Shown here: one piece after another, positions 56,987-64,000 of the stretch
How the letters are laid out: each line of letters opens with the position of its first letter
How positions within the stretch are numbered: position 1 is the first letter of the stretch
DNA from: Lachnospiraceae bacterium
GTDB lineage: Bacteria > Bacillota_A > Clostridia > Lachnospirales > Lachnospiraceae
Direction of reading: 5' to 3'
Length of the DNA: 64,000 nucleotides
Assembly (NCBI GenBank): GCA_009911175.1
Contig: QXWX01000005.1
Coordinates: 62,001 to 126,000 of the forward strand
Notes under the pieces: model-generated
Databases searched by the model: none
What the model saw: the letters and a program-made list of their open reading frames with translations, nothing else
What the model was told of the DNA's origin: nothing
Position numbers and translations under genes: made by a program

Positions 56987-57033
56987 AATTGAACTCAGAG
57001 TTTAATTATAATAGTTTTAAAGAATACTGTCAA
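56987..57033 (-). promoter_or_regulatory. Promoter and operator of the TetR/FMN-binding operon
   Basis: TTGACA (57028-57033), 17 bp, TATAAT (57005-57010) on the minus strand. A 21-bp dyad AATTGAACTC-A-GAGTTTAATT (56987-57007, one mismatch) overlaps the -10 and start point, a typical TetR-type operator. Confidence 0.75.
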
Positions 57034-57087
57034 CTTTTACCTTCAAAATAATCTGGAAAATATTTGCCTGAATGAGATGCCTCCACT

Positions 57088-58090
57088 TTAATCGGCGTAT
57101 CTAGTACAGCATTGCGTAATTAACGGTGAATTCTGTATCAGACCGTCCGCTTTGCAAAATTTTTCCTGCTCCTGCATCAGTTCCCGGTCACGCTGCAATT
57201 CCCGGAGCTGCCCCTCAATCCCCGTGATCAGTTCTGATGCCGTCCTGCGGATCGTGTCAAGGGAAGATTTCAGTTCCCTCATGTCACGCCCTGTTGACCA
57301 CCCGGCAATATGCCCAAAGGAATAATCCGAAGTATCTATGCCGAAATGCTGGCACACGGTGTAGGCAATGCTCTCCGCCTCTTTGGTGTTCCTGTCTTTT
57401 GCGGGCGCAAGGATATCCTTGTTTACATCTTTATCATGCAGCATGGAATGGGCGGTTTCATGCACCATCGTCTTTAAGGTCTGGCTCTCGCTCATGCCCT
57501 CCTGCACCGCAATCCGCTTTTCTGCCGGGCTGAAGAACCCTTTGGAATCGCCGGGAATATCCTCAAAGCTGACCGGAACCGGGGCAACATAAGTGACCGC
57601 CTTGATAAAGTCCTCATACCCCTCCACTGTGGACAGAAGCTCTTTTGCCTCCAGCTCCGAGATTGGCTCCCCCCGATGTCTGCTTTACATCAAAGACGGA
57701 CACAGCACGGAAAGCGGGGATTTTAACCTCGACTTCCTCCGTCTGCGGCGTGCCGTCCTTATCCAGCATGACCTCCCCGGTCACAGGGTCTAACTTATCC
57801 CGTTCCTCTTTGATCTTATAAGGGGCAGGGGCAAGGATACGGATTCCCCTCTCCCCCTTGTTTACATGGCGGTTGAAATTCTTCTGCCATGCCTGGTAGC
57901 CTGCCACTAAGGTTGCGTCAGGGCGCTGTAAGGCTATCAGCAGAGTGTTGTTGAAACTGTAATTATGGAATTTTGACATAGTGGAGAGATAGCTTTTGCA
58001 TTTCTCGCTCTCGAAAAGCTCCTTTAATCCTTCCTCTAGTTTGTCAGTGATCTCTTTTACTTTCTGCTTTTCTGTTTTTGCATCTGCCAT
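57088..58090 (-). pseudogene. ArdC-like/zincin protein of a mobile element, frameshifted and 3'-truncated
   Basis: N-terminal part resembles the ArdC single-strand DNA-binding domain (KCKSYLSTMSKFHNYSFNN, then GYQAWQKNFNRHVNKGERGI). The C-terminal part is an ImmA/IrrE-like metallopeptidase with VHETAHSMLHD. The two halves lie in different frames; a run of six C at 57669-57674 (plus strand) that should be five accounts for it. The last residues (NSPLITQCCTRYAD) are encoded by half of the palindromic element at 57102-57131, so the natural C-terminus is lost. Such proteins travel on conjugative elements. Confidence 0.82.
57102..57131. repeat. Partial palindromic element (arm plus loop) inside a gene end
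   Basis: TAGTACAGCATTGCG followed by a loop-like segment ending CGGTGAAT, as in the complete copy at 40727-40771; the second arm is missing. It supplies the last codons of the ArdC/zincin frame. Confidence 0.65.
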
Positions 58091-58152
58091 ATTTGATTTC
58101 CTTTCTTTGCATGAAAAAAAGACAATCTGTTATGACTGTCTTTCTTCCCGAA

Positions 58153-58205
58153 AACAAAAAAGCAGCGAATTGTTTTATATAACGCAAAAACAAATTCACT
58201 GCTTT
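58153..58205 (-). terminator. Terminator of the PD-(D/E)XK transposase gene
   Basis: Arms AAAGCAGCGAATT (58159-58171) and AATTCACTGCTTT (58193-58205), one mismatch, followed by TTTTTTG on the minus strand. Confidence 0.8.
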
Positions 58206-58232
58206 ACTACTTGTGTTATTAAGTTGCTGTAA

Positions 58233-59195
58233 TTATGCTAATACTGGCTCTCTTTTTCTAATGACAGCCTCCACTTCCTCTATGGTCTTTTCAACAATCC
58301 TTGCTATTTGTTCTGATGAATAACCATCTCTGTGCATATTCATAATCACGCCAGTGATAGCATTATCTGTTGCATTTTCTCTGATCCCCTGTGAAAGATT
58401 ACACATAGCGCTCATATCCTTTCTCAATTTTTCATCTACCGGAATACTGTACTCAGTTTTAATAATCCCTAATTTCTCATCAACGGTCAATTCCGCCGAA
58501 AGCAACGTACTCAGCAAACGGTGTAGCTCATACTTTTCATCATGCTCCGGAAGTTCATTTGATATACCTATCAGGACAATATTCAGCAGGTCAAGCCCGC
58601 CTTTCCACGGATAGGAACCGAGCAGATCGTCTTTCGCAAGATGCACATAAGCCATACTGCTTTCGTCCATGCCCATACACACCCAAATCGAAAATACACG
58701 CCTGATGTCGTTATAATTTGTCTTGACAAAATCCCGTTCCTTCCGCGAGGAAACAAGGCGGCTCACATAGAAAACTGCCCTGTTTAAGATATGGTAGCCT
58801 GACGGTTCATCTTTCTGTGCTTCCACGTTTACGATAACCTGTGAAATACCGTCTTTCATGCGCACATAAAAGATAATGTCAAACCTTACAAGCCCCTCGT
58901 TTATCTCCGCATTTTCCGTATTCATCCCGACAATGCGCTGCCCGTTTTCCAAGCCGTCGTTAGACGGTATTTTTTCAATATTGGTCAGCCCTGGCTCTAC
59001 CGGAACCACGCTGATAAATGGCTATCCCTCAATATAAGACACCACATCTTTCGGGTTCATTCCCCGGAACTCATCAACCGTCTTTACCAGGATATGCGCC
59101 AGAATGATCTTATTTCCCAACAGGCGTTTTGCCTTATCATCATACTGTGCGTCCTGGTCTGTTGCGCTGACCGCATTCTTTATTTCCGTATCCAT
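58233..59195 (-). pseudogene. PD-(D/E)XK nuclease-family transposase (Rpn type) with nonsense codon
   Basis: The reading frame starts MDTEIKNAVSATDQD (ATG 59193-59195, GGAGG upstream), meets TAG at 59022-59024 after SYIEG, and continues in the same frame for 258 codons. The nuclease core is FDIIFYVRMKDG...VIVNVEAQKD, with the Asp and Glu-x-Gln of the PDDEXK_2 family; the end (IARIVEKTIEEVEAVIRK) is the usual tail. These proteins are abundant in Lachnospiraceae. An internal start could still give the shorter product, but the N-terminal part would be lacking. Confidence 0.8.
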
Positions 59196-59288
59196 CAGCC
59201 ATAAACCTCCTTTTTGTATGGTGGAAACGCAAAAGCCATTCCCAAAAGGTATATGACCTCAATGCCATTATACCCCGAAATCCCGGCT

Positions 59289-59740
59289 TAATCAATCGGA
59301 ACTTTATAATTCTTGCGGTCGATGAAGCGCAGTACCTGTCCACGGGCATCCTGAATGACATAAAAATGCTGATGAACCACGGGTATGACTCGCTGAACTG
59401 CTTCACGCTCGTACTCTGCGGGGAACCGCGCCTCAACAATCTCCTGCGCCGCCCCGTGCATGAGGCCCTCCGCCAGCGCGTCACGGCGCATTATAATTTC
59501 GTGGGGCTTGGCGATTCCGAGGTCGCAGAGTATATCGCGCATAAGATCACATGTGCCGGTGGATCCCGGGCCATTCTGGACAATGCCGCGCTCTCTGCCG
59601 TGCACAGCCACTCAAACGGGAACCTGCGCCTGATCGGCAACCTGATGACGGATGCGCTCACACTTGGCTTACAGATGGATAAGAAGACCATCGACGCAGA
59701 GGTCATCCTAGCGGCTGTTGCCGGCCAGAACCTGATGTAA
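59289..59740 (+). pseudogene. ExeA/TniB-like transposition ATPase, 3' fragment
   Basis: Opens at about LINRNFIILAVDEAQYLSTG (Walker B with DEAQ) and continues through sensor-type segments (LVLCGEPRLNNLL, RQRVTAHYNF, HSNGNLRLIGNLM) to a proper stop codon. Walker A and the first half of the AAA domain are missing; the junction is near 59285. Such ATPases accompany DDE transposases of Mu/Tn552-like elements, but no transposase remains. Confidence 0.75.
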
Positions 59741-59754
59741 GGGAGGCGCGCGCA

Positions 59755-59946
59755 ATGGGTTACTATTATAAATGCACCATGGAGGAAGACGGGCGTATTG
59801 TATCATGGGCAGCCAGCATAGACACGCTCAGGATGACCGCATCCGGCCAGTATGAAGCTGAAATAAATGGACGCGGCACCTATTTCCATGTCATTGCAGG
59901 ACGGCATAAATACGGCAGCTTCCTGTGCATCCGATACGGAAAGTAG
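59755..59946 (+). CDS. Small protein of a mobile element (DUF6618-like)
   Basis: 63 aa, compact beta-rich (MGYYYKCTMEEDGRIVSWAA ... CIRYGK), ribosome binding site GGGAGG. I associate this type with the ATPase genes of the same transposon family, as seen here 14 nt downstream of the ATPase fragment. Function unknown; perhaps shortened at its C-terminus. Confidence 0.6.
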   Translation: MGYYYKCTMEEDGRIVSWAASIDTLRMTASGQYEAEINGRGTYFHVIAGRHKYGSFLCIRYGK

Positions 59947-60019
59947 ATGCCGTAACAGTAGCTGCCGGTATCAGCCATCTTGAAAAGGCCGCCGCAGTGT
60001 CCGGGTAAAAAACGTGAAC

Positions 60020-60050
60020 GGCCATGGATTCTTAAAGTCCATGGCCTTCT
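60020..60050 (+). terminator. Terminator after the ATPase/small-protein pair
   Basis: Perfect 9-bp stem GGCCATGGA/TCCATGGCC (60020-60028 and 60038-60046) followed by TTCT. The rest of 59947-60240 shows no gene. Confidence 0.65.
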
Positions 60051-60240
60051 GTATGTTTGAAACTGCCGATAGAAGTATGCTGTTTGTTTGCTGGCAGCGT
60101 GCGGTTAAATACGGTACTGCGCAGTCAAATATCCAGAACATGTTAAAATAATTCGCTGTTAGTTCCGATTACAATTCGCCGTTCAACAGTAAGCATGACT
60201 ATTTTCCCGACAGATACCACCTCCCGTTATATCGCCCTTT

Positions 60241-60603
60241 TCAGTCAAAGCGGAACTGGAACAGTGCAGTGATAAGCCGCTGTTTTATGCTGTCCTCGGT
60301 GTCTGTGTTGACGTGCCCGTTTTCAAGGGCGGCAAGCCGGATTCTCTTGCTGTAATGCCGCAAAACTTCCTCCACGGCTTCCGGCTCGCCGTTGGTGAGT
60401 ATGATTGTCTGACCGCAGATTGTAACGGGATATTGTTCGTAAGGTGATGTGAAGTATTCATCTGATGTGCTTAGAGGATAGAACTTTTCTTCTGTGAGGT
60501 ATTCAAAGGATATTTCTCTTTGCCGCCGCCTGTTCCTGTCGAGCCATGCGTTGATAGCGGCATAGAGTATGACGACTTTGCAAAAGCCATTGAAAGAATA
60601 CAT
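60241..60603 (-). CDS. Conjugative-element regulator-like ORF, apparently chimeric
   Basis: About 120 aa from ATG 60601-60603 (AAGGA upstream; an alternative ATG is 11 codons earlier). The first 65 residues (MYSFNGFCKVVILYAAINAW ... TICGQTIILT) resemble the start of sigma-like regulators on Tn916-type elements. The last 45 (AVEEVLRHYSKRIRLAALEN ... KQRLITALFQFRF) resemble the end of a different small helix-turn-helix protein of the same elements. A deletion may have joined the two. Based on memory of these families. Confidence 0.6.
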   Translation of the reverse strand: MYSFNGFCKVVILYAAINAWLDRNRRRQREISFEYLTEEKFYPLSTSDEYFTSPYEQYPVTICGQTIILTNGEPEAVEEVLRHYSKRIRLAALENGHVNTDTEDSIKQRLITALFQFRFD

Positions 60604-60773
60604 AATGTGTTCCTTGTATGTTTCTGTGCAATCCATAGAAATTTCCCCCTTTCTCCCACATGGGGCTGTGCTTGGTTTACAGTTGCATTTTATAATTCAA
60701 GTGGCGGCGTTTTAGATTGCTTCCCCATGATTATCTTCCGGCATACCTTTAGCATTTTATTTTCAAGAAAACA

Positions 60774-60834
60774 GCCGACAAGCTGTGATTTCTCACAAGT
60801 CTTGTCGACTCTGCGTCTGTGCGTCTGGCTCTTT
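60774..60834 (-). terminator. Conserved-loop terminator downstream of the KTR-type gene
   Basis: Hairpin CGACAAG/CTTGTCG (60776-60782 and 60801-60807) followed by GCTGTTTTCTTG on the minus strand. The 61-nt unit is related to 52698-52757: loop TTGTGAGAAAT.ACAG is the same, the stem differs by paired changes, and both are preceded by AAAGAGCCAGA. Confidence 0.75.
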
Positions 60835-60847
60835 GTCTTTATTCAAG

Positions 60848-61027
60848 TTACCGTTTGATAATGGTTATATGTAGTTCTTTAGCGTCAATTAAATTTTCCT
60901 GTTTGCATTTCGGACAGTAGAGAGGAAAATTTTTTAATTCTGTATTCTCCCGTATTTGTAGCCTTGTTTTATTTCCGCAAACAGGGCAAAAAAACCATTT
61001 GGTTTTTTCCAACCCCTTTACCCCCAT
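60848..61027 (-). CDS. Cysteine-rich KTR-domain protein
   Basis: 59 aa, a small zinc-ribbon-like protein with CPVC and CPKC pairs and the GNKTR motif (Cys_rich_KTR family), common on conjugative elements of Firmicutes. The product stops at IIKR; the family's usual tail (EPDA.TQSR) is encoded just downstream at about 60795-60830, out of reach after a stop and a small insertion. A TTG five codons in, after GGGGG, is an alternative start. Too short for most ORF lists. Confidence 0.75.
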   Translation of the reverse strand: MGVKGLEKTKWFFCPVCGNKTRLQIRENTELKNFPLYCPKCKQENLIDAKELHITIIKR

Positions 61028-61035
61028 ATTTTTGT

Positions 61036-61760
61036 TTATTTTTCAGCTTTTATAATCATTGTGCTTTTATTCTCATAAAGTATATGCACATTTCTAAAAC
61101 CTGCATTTTTCATCAACTGTATTTGATGCTCAAGTGTTAATGGAATATCAATATGAACAAAAACATCATCAGGTATGTGGTTTTCTTTGCGTTTAAATTC
61201 ATATTGTTCAAGGCAGAGTATTTCTTCATCTAAGCAACAGGCGATATAATCACATTCAATATAGTACCCTCCGCATTTAATTGTATGGAAAAGTTTATCA
61301 TATATTTTTTGCTTTTTAGAGTATTTAAAATGATGTAATGTTTCAAATGAAAGAGCTGCGTCATATTTCTCTGCTTCTAATGGATATTCAAAATAATCTG
61401 CCATAATTAAATCAATATCCTTATCCGCATATTTAACCCGCAGTTTTTCCAACATATCTTTGGATAAATCAATACCTGTAATCTTCACATTAGGAAACTT
61501 TTGATATATTGATGCAAGTTCTAGCCCTGTACCACAACCAATATCAAGTAAAGAATTTATAGAGGTATCAAAATAATCCGCTATATGAGCATATTCTTCC
61601 GCCCAATTATTAAGATGAACATTATCATAATTATCAATCCGGTTAGAAAAGAAATATGCATTTCTTCAATAGGTTTATCTCTTTCTTGGGCTAACCATTT
61701 TTTGAGGTCAAGCATATATTTTTTGAGTTCCTCCGGCGTTCTTATTTTATTTTCTAACAT
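61036..61760 (-). pseudogene. Class I SAM-dependent methyltransferase, frameshifted
   Basis: MLENKIRTPEELKKYMLDLK starts at ATG 61758-61760. A one-base loss near 61655-61661 (ATGCA where ATGGCA is expected) shifts the frame; the other frame continues FSNRIDNYDNVHLNNWAEEY, then motif I LLDIGCGTGLELASIY and GIDLSKDM, to the stop at 61036. A shorter internal product from 61488 would lack motif I. AT-rich, paired with the TetR gene upstream; possibly a former resistance or detoxification gene. Confidence 0.82.
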
Positions 61761-61786
61761 AATTGAACTATCCTTTCTTTAATTTT

Positions 61787-62344
61787 TTATACTGTTTCCA
61801 ATGAGAATCGATTAAAAGCATTTTTCAATAATTTCTTTACTAAATCCAATGGAATATCTATATCATTAGATACAATTTGTGTAGCTATGCCATGAGAATA
61901 TAGCCAAAAATTGATAAATAACATTTCTGCTTTTTCCGTTGATAAACCTGTCAATGCTTTAGCGTTTTCTATGGAAGCTCTATTCCATTTTGCATGAATA
62001 ATATCTTGCAAAGAAGAACCTGCCATAGTCATATTCATAAATAAGCTGCTGAAAATCATTTTTTCACTACGCGCAAATTCGATATATGAAATGCCTTGAC
62101 TTAACAACCGATTTTCATTAGTCATATTCTTTTCCATGAAGTCATTGTAATAAATATCAAGTTCCTTTTTAATATCCTTTTTCAGCTCCTCCATATTTTT
62201 GTAAATGCGAAAAAGAGGTTTTGTAGAACAGCTAAGAGATTTCGCCAAACTACGGGCATTTACGCTGCGTATTCCGTTTTCTCTAATTAACTGAATCCCA
62301 GCGTTAAGAATGTCTTGTTTAGTAATAATTGGTGTTGGTGGCAT
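61787..62344 (-). CDS. TetR-family regulator
   Basis: 185 aa. Helix-turn-helix VNARSLAKSLSCSTKPLFRI near residues 27-46; the C-terminal part suits the TetR_C_33-like group. ATG 62342-62344 follows AGGAGGG. It precedes the frameshifted methyltransferase gene by 26 nt on the same strand and presumably controlled it. Confidence 0.9.
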   Translation of the reverse strand: MPPTPIITKQDILNAGIQLIRENGIRSVNARSLAKSLSCSTKPLFRIYKNMEELKKDIKKELDIYYNDFMEKNMTNENRLLSQGISYIEFARSEKMIFSSLFMNMTMAGSSLQDIIHAKWNRASIENAKALTGLSTEKAEMLFINFWLYSHGIATQIVSNDIDIPLDLVKKLLKNAFNRFSLETV

Positions 62345-62391
62345 TTTAAATTCCCTCCTATGGAAACATAAGTTACGCAACATTAGTTACC

Positions 62392-62420
62392 ATTATAGTA
62401 TAGCTATATTTCCTTGTCAA
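62392..62420 (-). promoter_or_regulatory. Promoter of the TetR-methyltransferase pair
   Basis: Consensus TTGACA (62415-62420), 17 bp, TATAAT (62392-62397), minus strand. Just downstream the direct repeats GTAACTAATG and GTAACTTATG (62370-62389, lower strand) may be the regulator's operator. Confidence 0.8.
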
Positions 62421-62539
62421 TCGGATAGTAAAATTTGCTCGGTCTTGTCTAATAGCAGAATCATATAAACACGATAATAAAAGATAAAAGAAATGAAAAG
62501 ATTTTGCCGCCGTCGGCATTGCTGGTAATGTGTATAACT

Positions 62540-62643
62540 GGCTATCTTATGGAATTGTGGGTAACTCTGTTTGCAGGATGTGGGAAAGCTACACTTTAGC
62601 TTTTCCATATCCTGTGAACAGAGTTATCCATGATTCCATAGCC
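62540..62643 (+). repeat. 41-bp uninterrupted hairpin at the end of a recombinase remnant
   Basis: Arms 62551-62591 and 62597-62637 pair over all 41 positions on the plus strand (34 Watson-Crick, 7 G-U) around a 5-nt loop; GGCTAT (62540-62545) and ATAGCC (62638-62643) extend the dyad beyond a 5-nt bulge. The recombinase stop codon falls in the loop. It may mark the end of the lost element. Confidence 0.75.
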
Positions 62644-63149
62644 TGTTATGCACATTTCCACAATGCGCCCTTGCTTTTCCGTCTTTTGATATTCAGAGTG
62701 GGGCGGCTCTGCGGCTTTGCGTTTCTCCCGCCATTCCTTTTGCCACTCCCGGTTGTGTGCAAGCCGCTTTTCCTCGGCTTCCAGTTCCTCCGGGGTGAGA
62801 AGCCCCGCCTTTTTCCTTGCGGTAAATTCCCGTTTCTCTGCCTTGCGCTTCTCATACCGCGCCTTTTCAAGCTCCTGTGACCGGGCTTCCTTTGCCGTCT
62901 GTTCCTCCTGCTGGCGGCGTTGTTCCTCCACCTCTGCCGGGGTGACGATATGGGCGGGTACTTCAAAAGCCCCGATAAAGTTTAGGTAAATGTCTATCCG
63001 CTGGCGGCGGTCATTCCCCCGCCCCTCGCCCTAATGTACAATCACTTTCTCGATAAACTCGTTGAGCATGGGCGTTGTAAGTTCGGAGAAATCGGTATAG
63101 CGTTTCACAAGCTGGATAAACTGGTCGGAACGGAGTAAAGTGCAGATTG
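62596..63149 (-). pseudogene. Large serine recombinase, C-terminal remnant (DUF4368 type)
   Basis: Reads LLRSDQFIQLVKRYTDFSEL, then FIEKVIVH, a TAG at 63031-63033 (GAG expected), then GEGRGNDRRQRIDIYLNFIG and a Lys/Glu/Arg-rich coiled tail. This is the C-terminal domain of TnpX/TndX-like site-specific recombinases of Tn4451/Tn5397-type elements. The catalytic serine and DNA-binding domains are gone; the break is near 63147-63150. Confidence 0.8.
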
Positions 63150-63175
63150 CTTTTCATGATTGGAAGTAGTATAAT
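63147..63175 (+). promoter_or_regulatory. Promoter of the CPBP-protease gene
   Basis: TTGCTT (63147-63152), 17 bp, TATAAT (63170-63175). It starts where the recombinase remnant ends. Confidence 0.65.
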
Positions 63176-63243
63176 TTTCTCGGTACAGACAGACACTCGG
63201 GATTTATACACGTTCCTGATACAAATTTTCGGAGGGAATTTTT

Positions 63244-64000
63244 ATGTTTTTTTCAGTAATATTAATCTTGTTGATTGCCATTGTATTCAGAAAACGGAAA
63301 ATGGACAAAACAGGACAACAGAAATCTGATGAAATAGAATATTTGTCTAAAAATAAAAAGGAACTCATTCTCGGCTTAGCATGGTATGTATTCTATTTTA
63401 TGCTGTCTTACATAAGCTGTGCTTTTCAGGTTGATATCATAAGTGAATTATCAAACTGGTTGTTTCTGGTTCTCTTTCCCCTCCTGATTATCGCTGTTTT
63501 CAGAAAAGAGAAAATAATACAAACCTTGAAAGAATCAGGCTTAAGACATTTTGACAGAAAAACCGTATTAAGGATACTATTGATTTGTGCTGCATACCAA
63601 GGTGTTATTATCCTTGTCTTTGGTTTAGGGGGATTTTGTTTTAATATAACGAATATTCTCCACATATTAGTAAAACTTCCAGTATTTTTTTGCCTGATGA
63701 TACTTACAGCAGCATTTACGGAAGAATTTTTCTTCAGGGGCATTCTGCAAAGAACTATGATGGATTCACTAAAAAAGCCATATCTGGCTATACTGCTTAC
63801 TGGCATTCTGTTTGGGTTGTACCATTTTCCGTTTGCATATTATCTATGGGACGATACGGCAGGGAACATTATGAATTCACTCAAAATAGTTATGACGGAA
63901 CATGTTCTTACTGGCTGCGCTTATGGCTTTATCTACTATAAATCCAATAAAAACCTGTGGAGCAGTATCATTTTGCATGCTTTCAACAATGCGGCTATTA
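63244..64000 (+). CDS. CPBP-family intramembrane glutamic protease (runs off right edge)
   Basis: 252 codons visible from ATG 63244 (GGAGGG 8 nt upstream). About seven hydrophobic segments. The CPBP/Abi motifs are in order: TEEFFFRG (paired Glu and Arg), GLYHFPFA (second-motif His) and LHAFNNAA (third-motif His/Asn). Relatives process prenylated proteins or act in bacteriocin self-immunity. Only a short C-terminal piece is cut off by the window edge. Confidence 0.9.
   Translation, partial: MFFSVILILLIAIVFRKRKMDKTGQQKSDEIEYLSKNKKELILGLAWYVFYFMLSYISCAFQVDIISELSNWLFLVLFPLLIIAVFRKEKIIQTLKESGLRHFDRKTVLRILLICAAYQGVIILVFGLGGFCFNITNILHILVKLPVFFCLMILTAAFTEEFFFRGILQRTMMDSLKKPYLAILLTGILFGLYHFPFAYYLWDDTAGNIMNSLKIVMTEHVLTGCAYGFIYYKSNKNLWSSIILHAFNNAAI

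Noticed and set aside
59366..59740. Independent 124-aa gene at this start
   Set aside because: The same frame is open upstream to 59289 and encodes the Walker B segment, so the ATG is internal to an ATPase fragment.

Overview
The window looks like a chromosomal segment of a spore-forming member of the Lachnospiraceae (Clostridia). The reasons are the low-to-medium GC content, strong GGAGG ribosome binding sites, a spoVT sporulation regulator, a single-chain (alpha2-type) glycyl-tRNA synthetase, and small protein families typical of that group (DUF5685-, DUF5662- and TIGR04086-like). The genus cannot be told from the sequence. No rRNA, tRNA or CRISPR array was found.

Layout. Positions 1-29140 are ordinary, mostly minus-strand housekeeping DNA: M18 aminopeptidase (cut by the edge), glyQS, recO, a 60-aa conserved-looking protein, era, an M16C protease, DedA, a tRNA-dihydrouridine synthase, a J-domain protein, MATE, glpK, signal peptidase I, a GH13-like protein that has lost its catalytic residues, an orphan sugar-binding lipoprotein, a UvrD-type helicase, gltX, purB, purF, a three-gene amino-acid ABC importer with a structured leader, and spoVT. 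Positions 29272-34387 hold an AT-rich island bounded by an imperfect 46-bp direct repeat. It carries an OmpR-type two-component system and an ABC exporter with two permeases. Positions 34512-45866 return to chromosome-like genes: a deformylase-like protein with an attenuator-like leader, a decayed amidinotransferase/D-hydroxyacid dehydrogenase pair, a PucR-type regulator, pduL, a YqeY-like protein, an AEC transporter, trmO, two small membrane proteins, and a LytTR/GHKL two-component system.

Positions 46045-56971 hold a second, larger module of the same kind as the island. A TetR regulator and an FMN-binding protein are followed by an OmpR-type response regulator and histidine kinase, an inserted araC-clpP pair, two lipoproteins, an ABC ATPase, a permease, and a second permease fused to a lipoprotein-like beta-propeller domain. 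The two modules share a promoter code: in each, the regulator gene and the transporter operon are preceded by two hexamers repeated every 11 bp, exactly 20 bp upstream of the -10 box. This predicts autoregulation plus control of the transporter by the cognate response regulator.

Positions 57088-63149 are a graveyard of mobile elements: a frameshifted ArdC/zincin gene, a PD-(D/E)XK transposase with a nonsense codon, the 3' part of an ExeA-like ATPase, a chimeric small conjugative-element ORF, a cysteine-rich KTR-type gene, a frameshifted methyltransferase beside an intact TetR gene, and the C-terminus of a large serine recombinase that ends in the loop of a 41-bp hairpin. A CPBP-type membrane protease runs off the right edge. 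Several dispersed hairpin or palindromic repeats link these regions. The most interesting targets are the twin regulator-transporter modules with their operator code, the permease-propeller fusion, the translationally coupled AraC-ClpP pair, and the catalytically dead GH13 protein.
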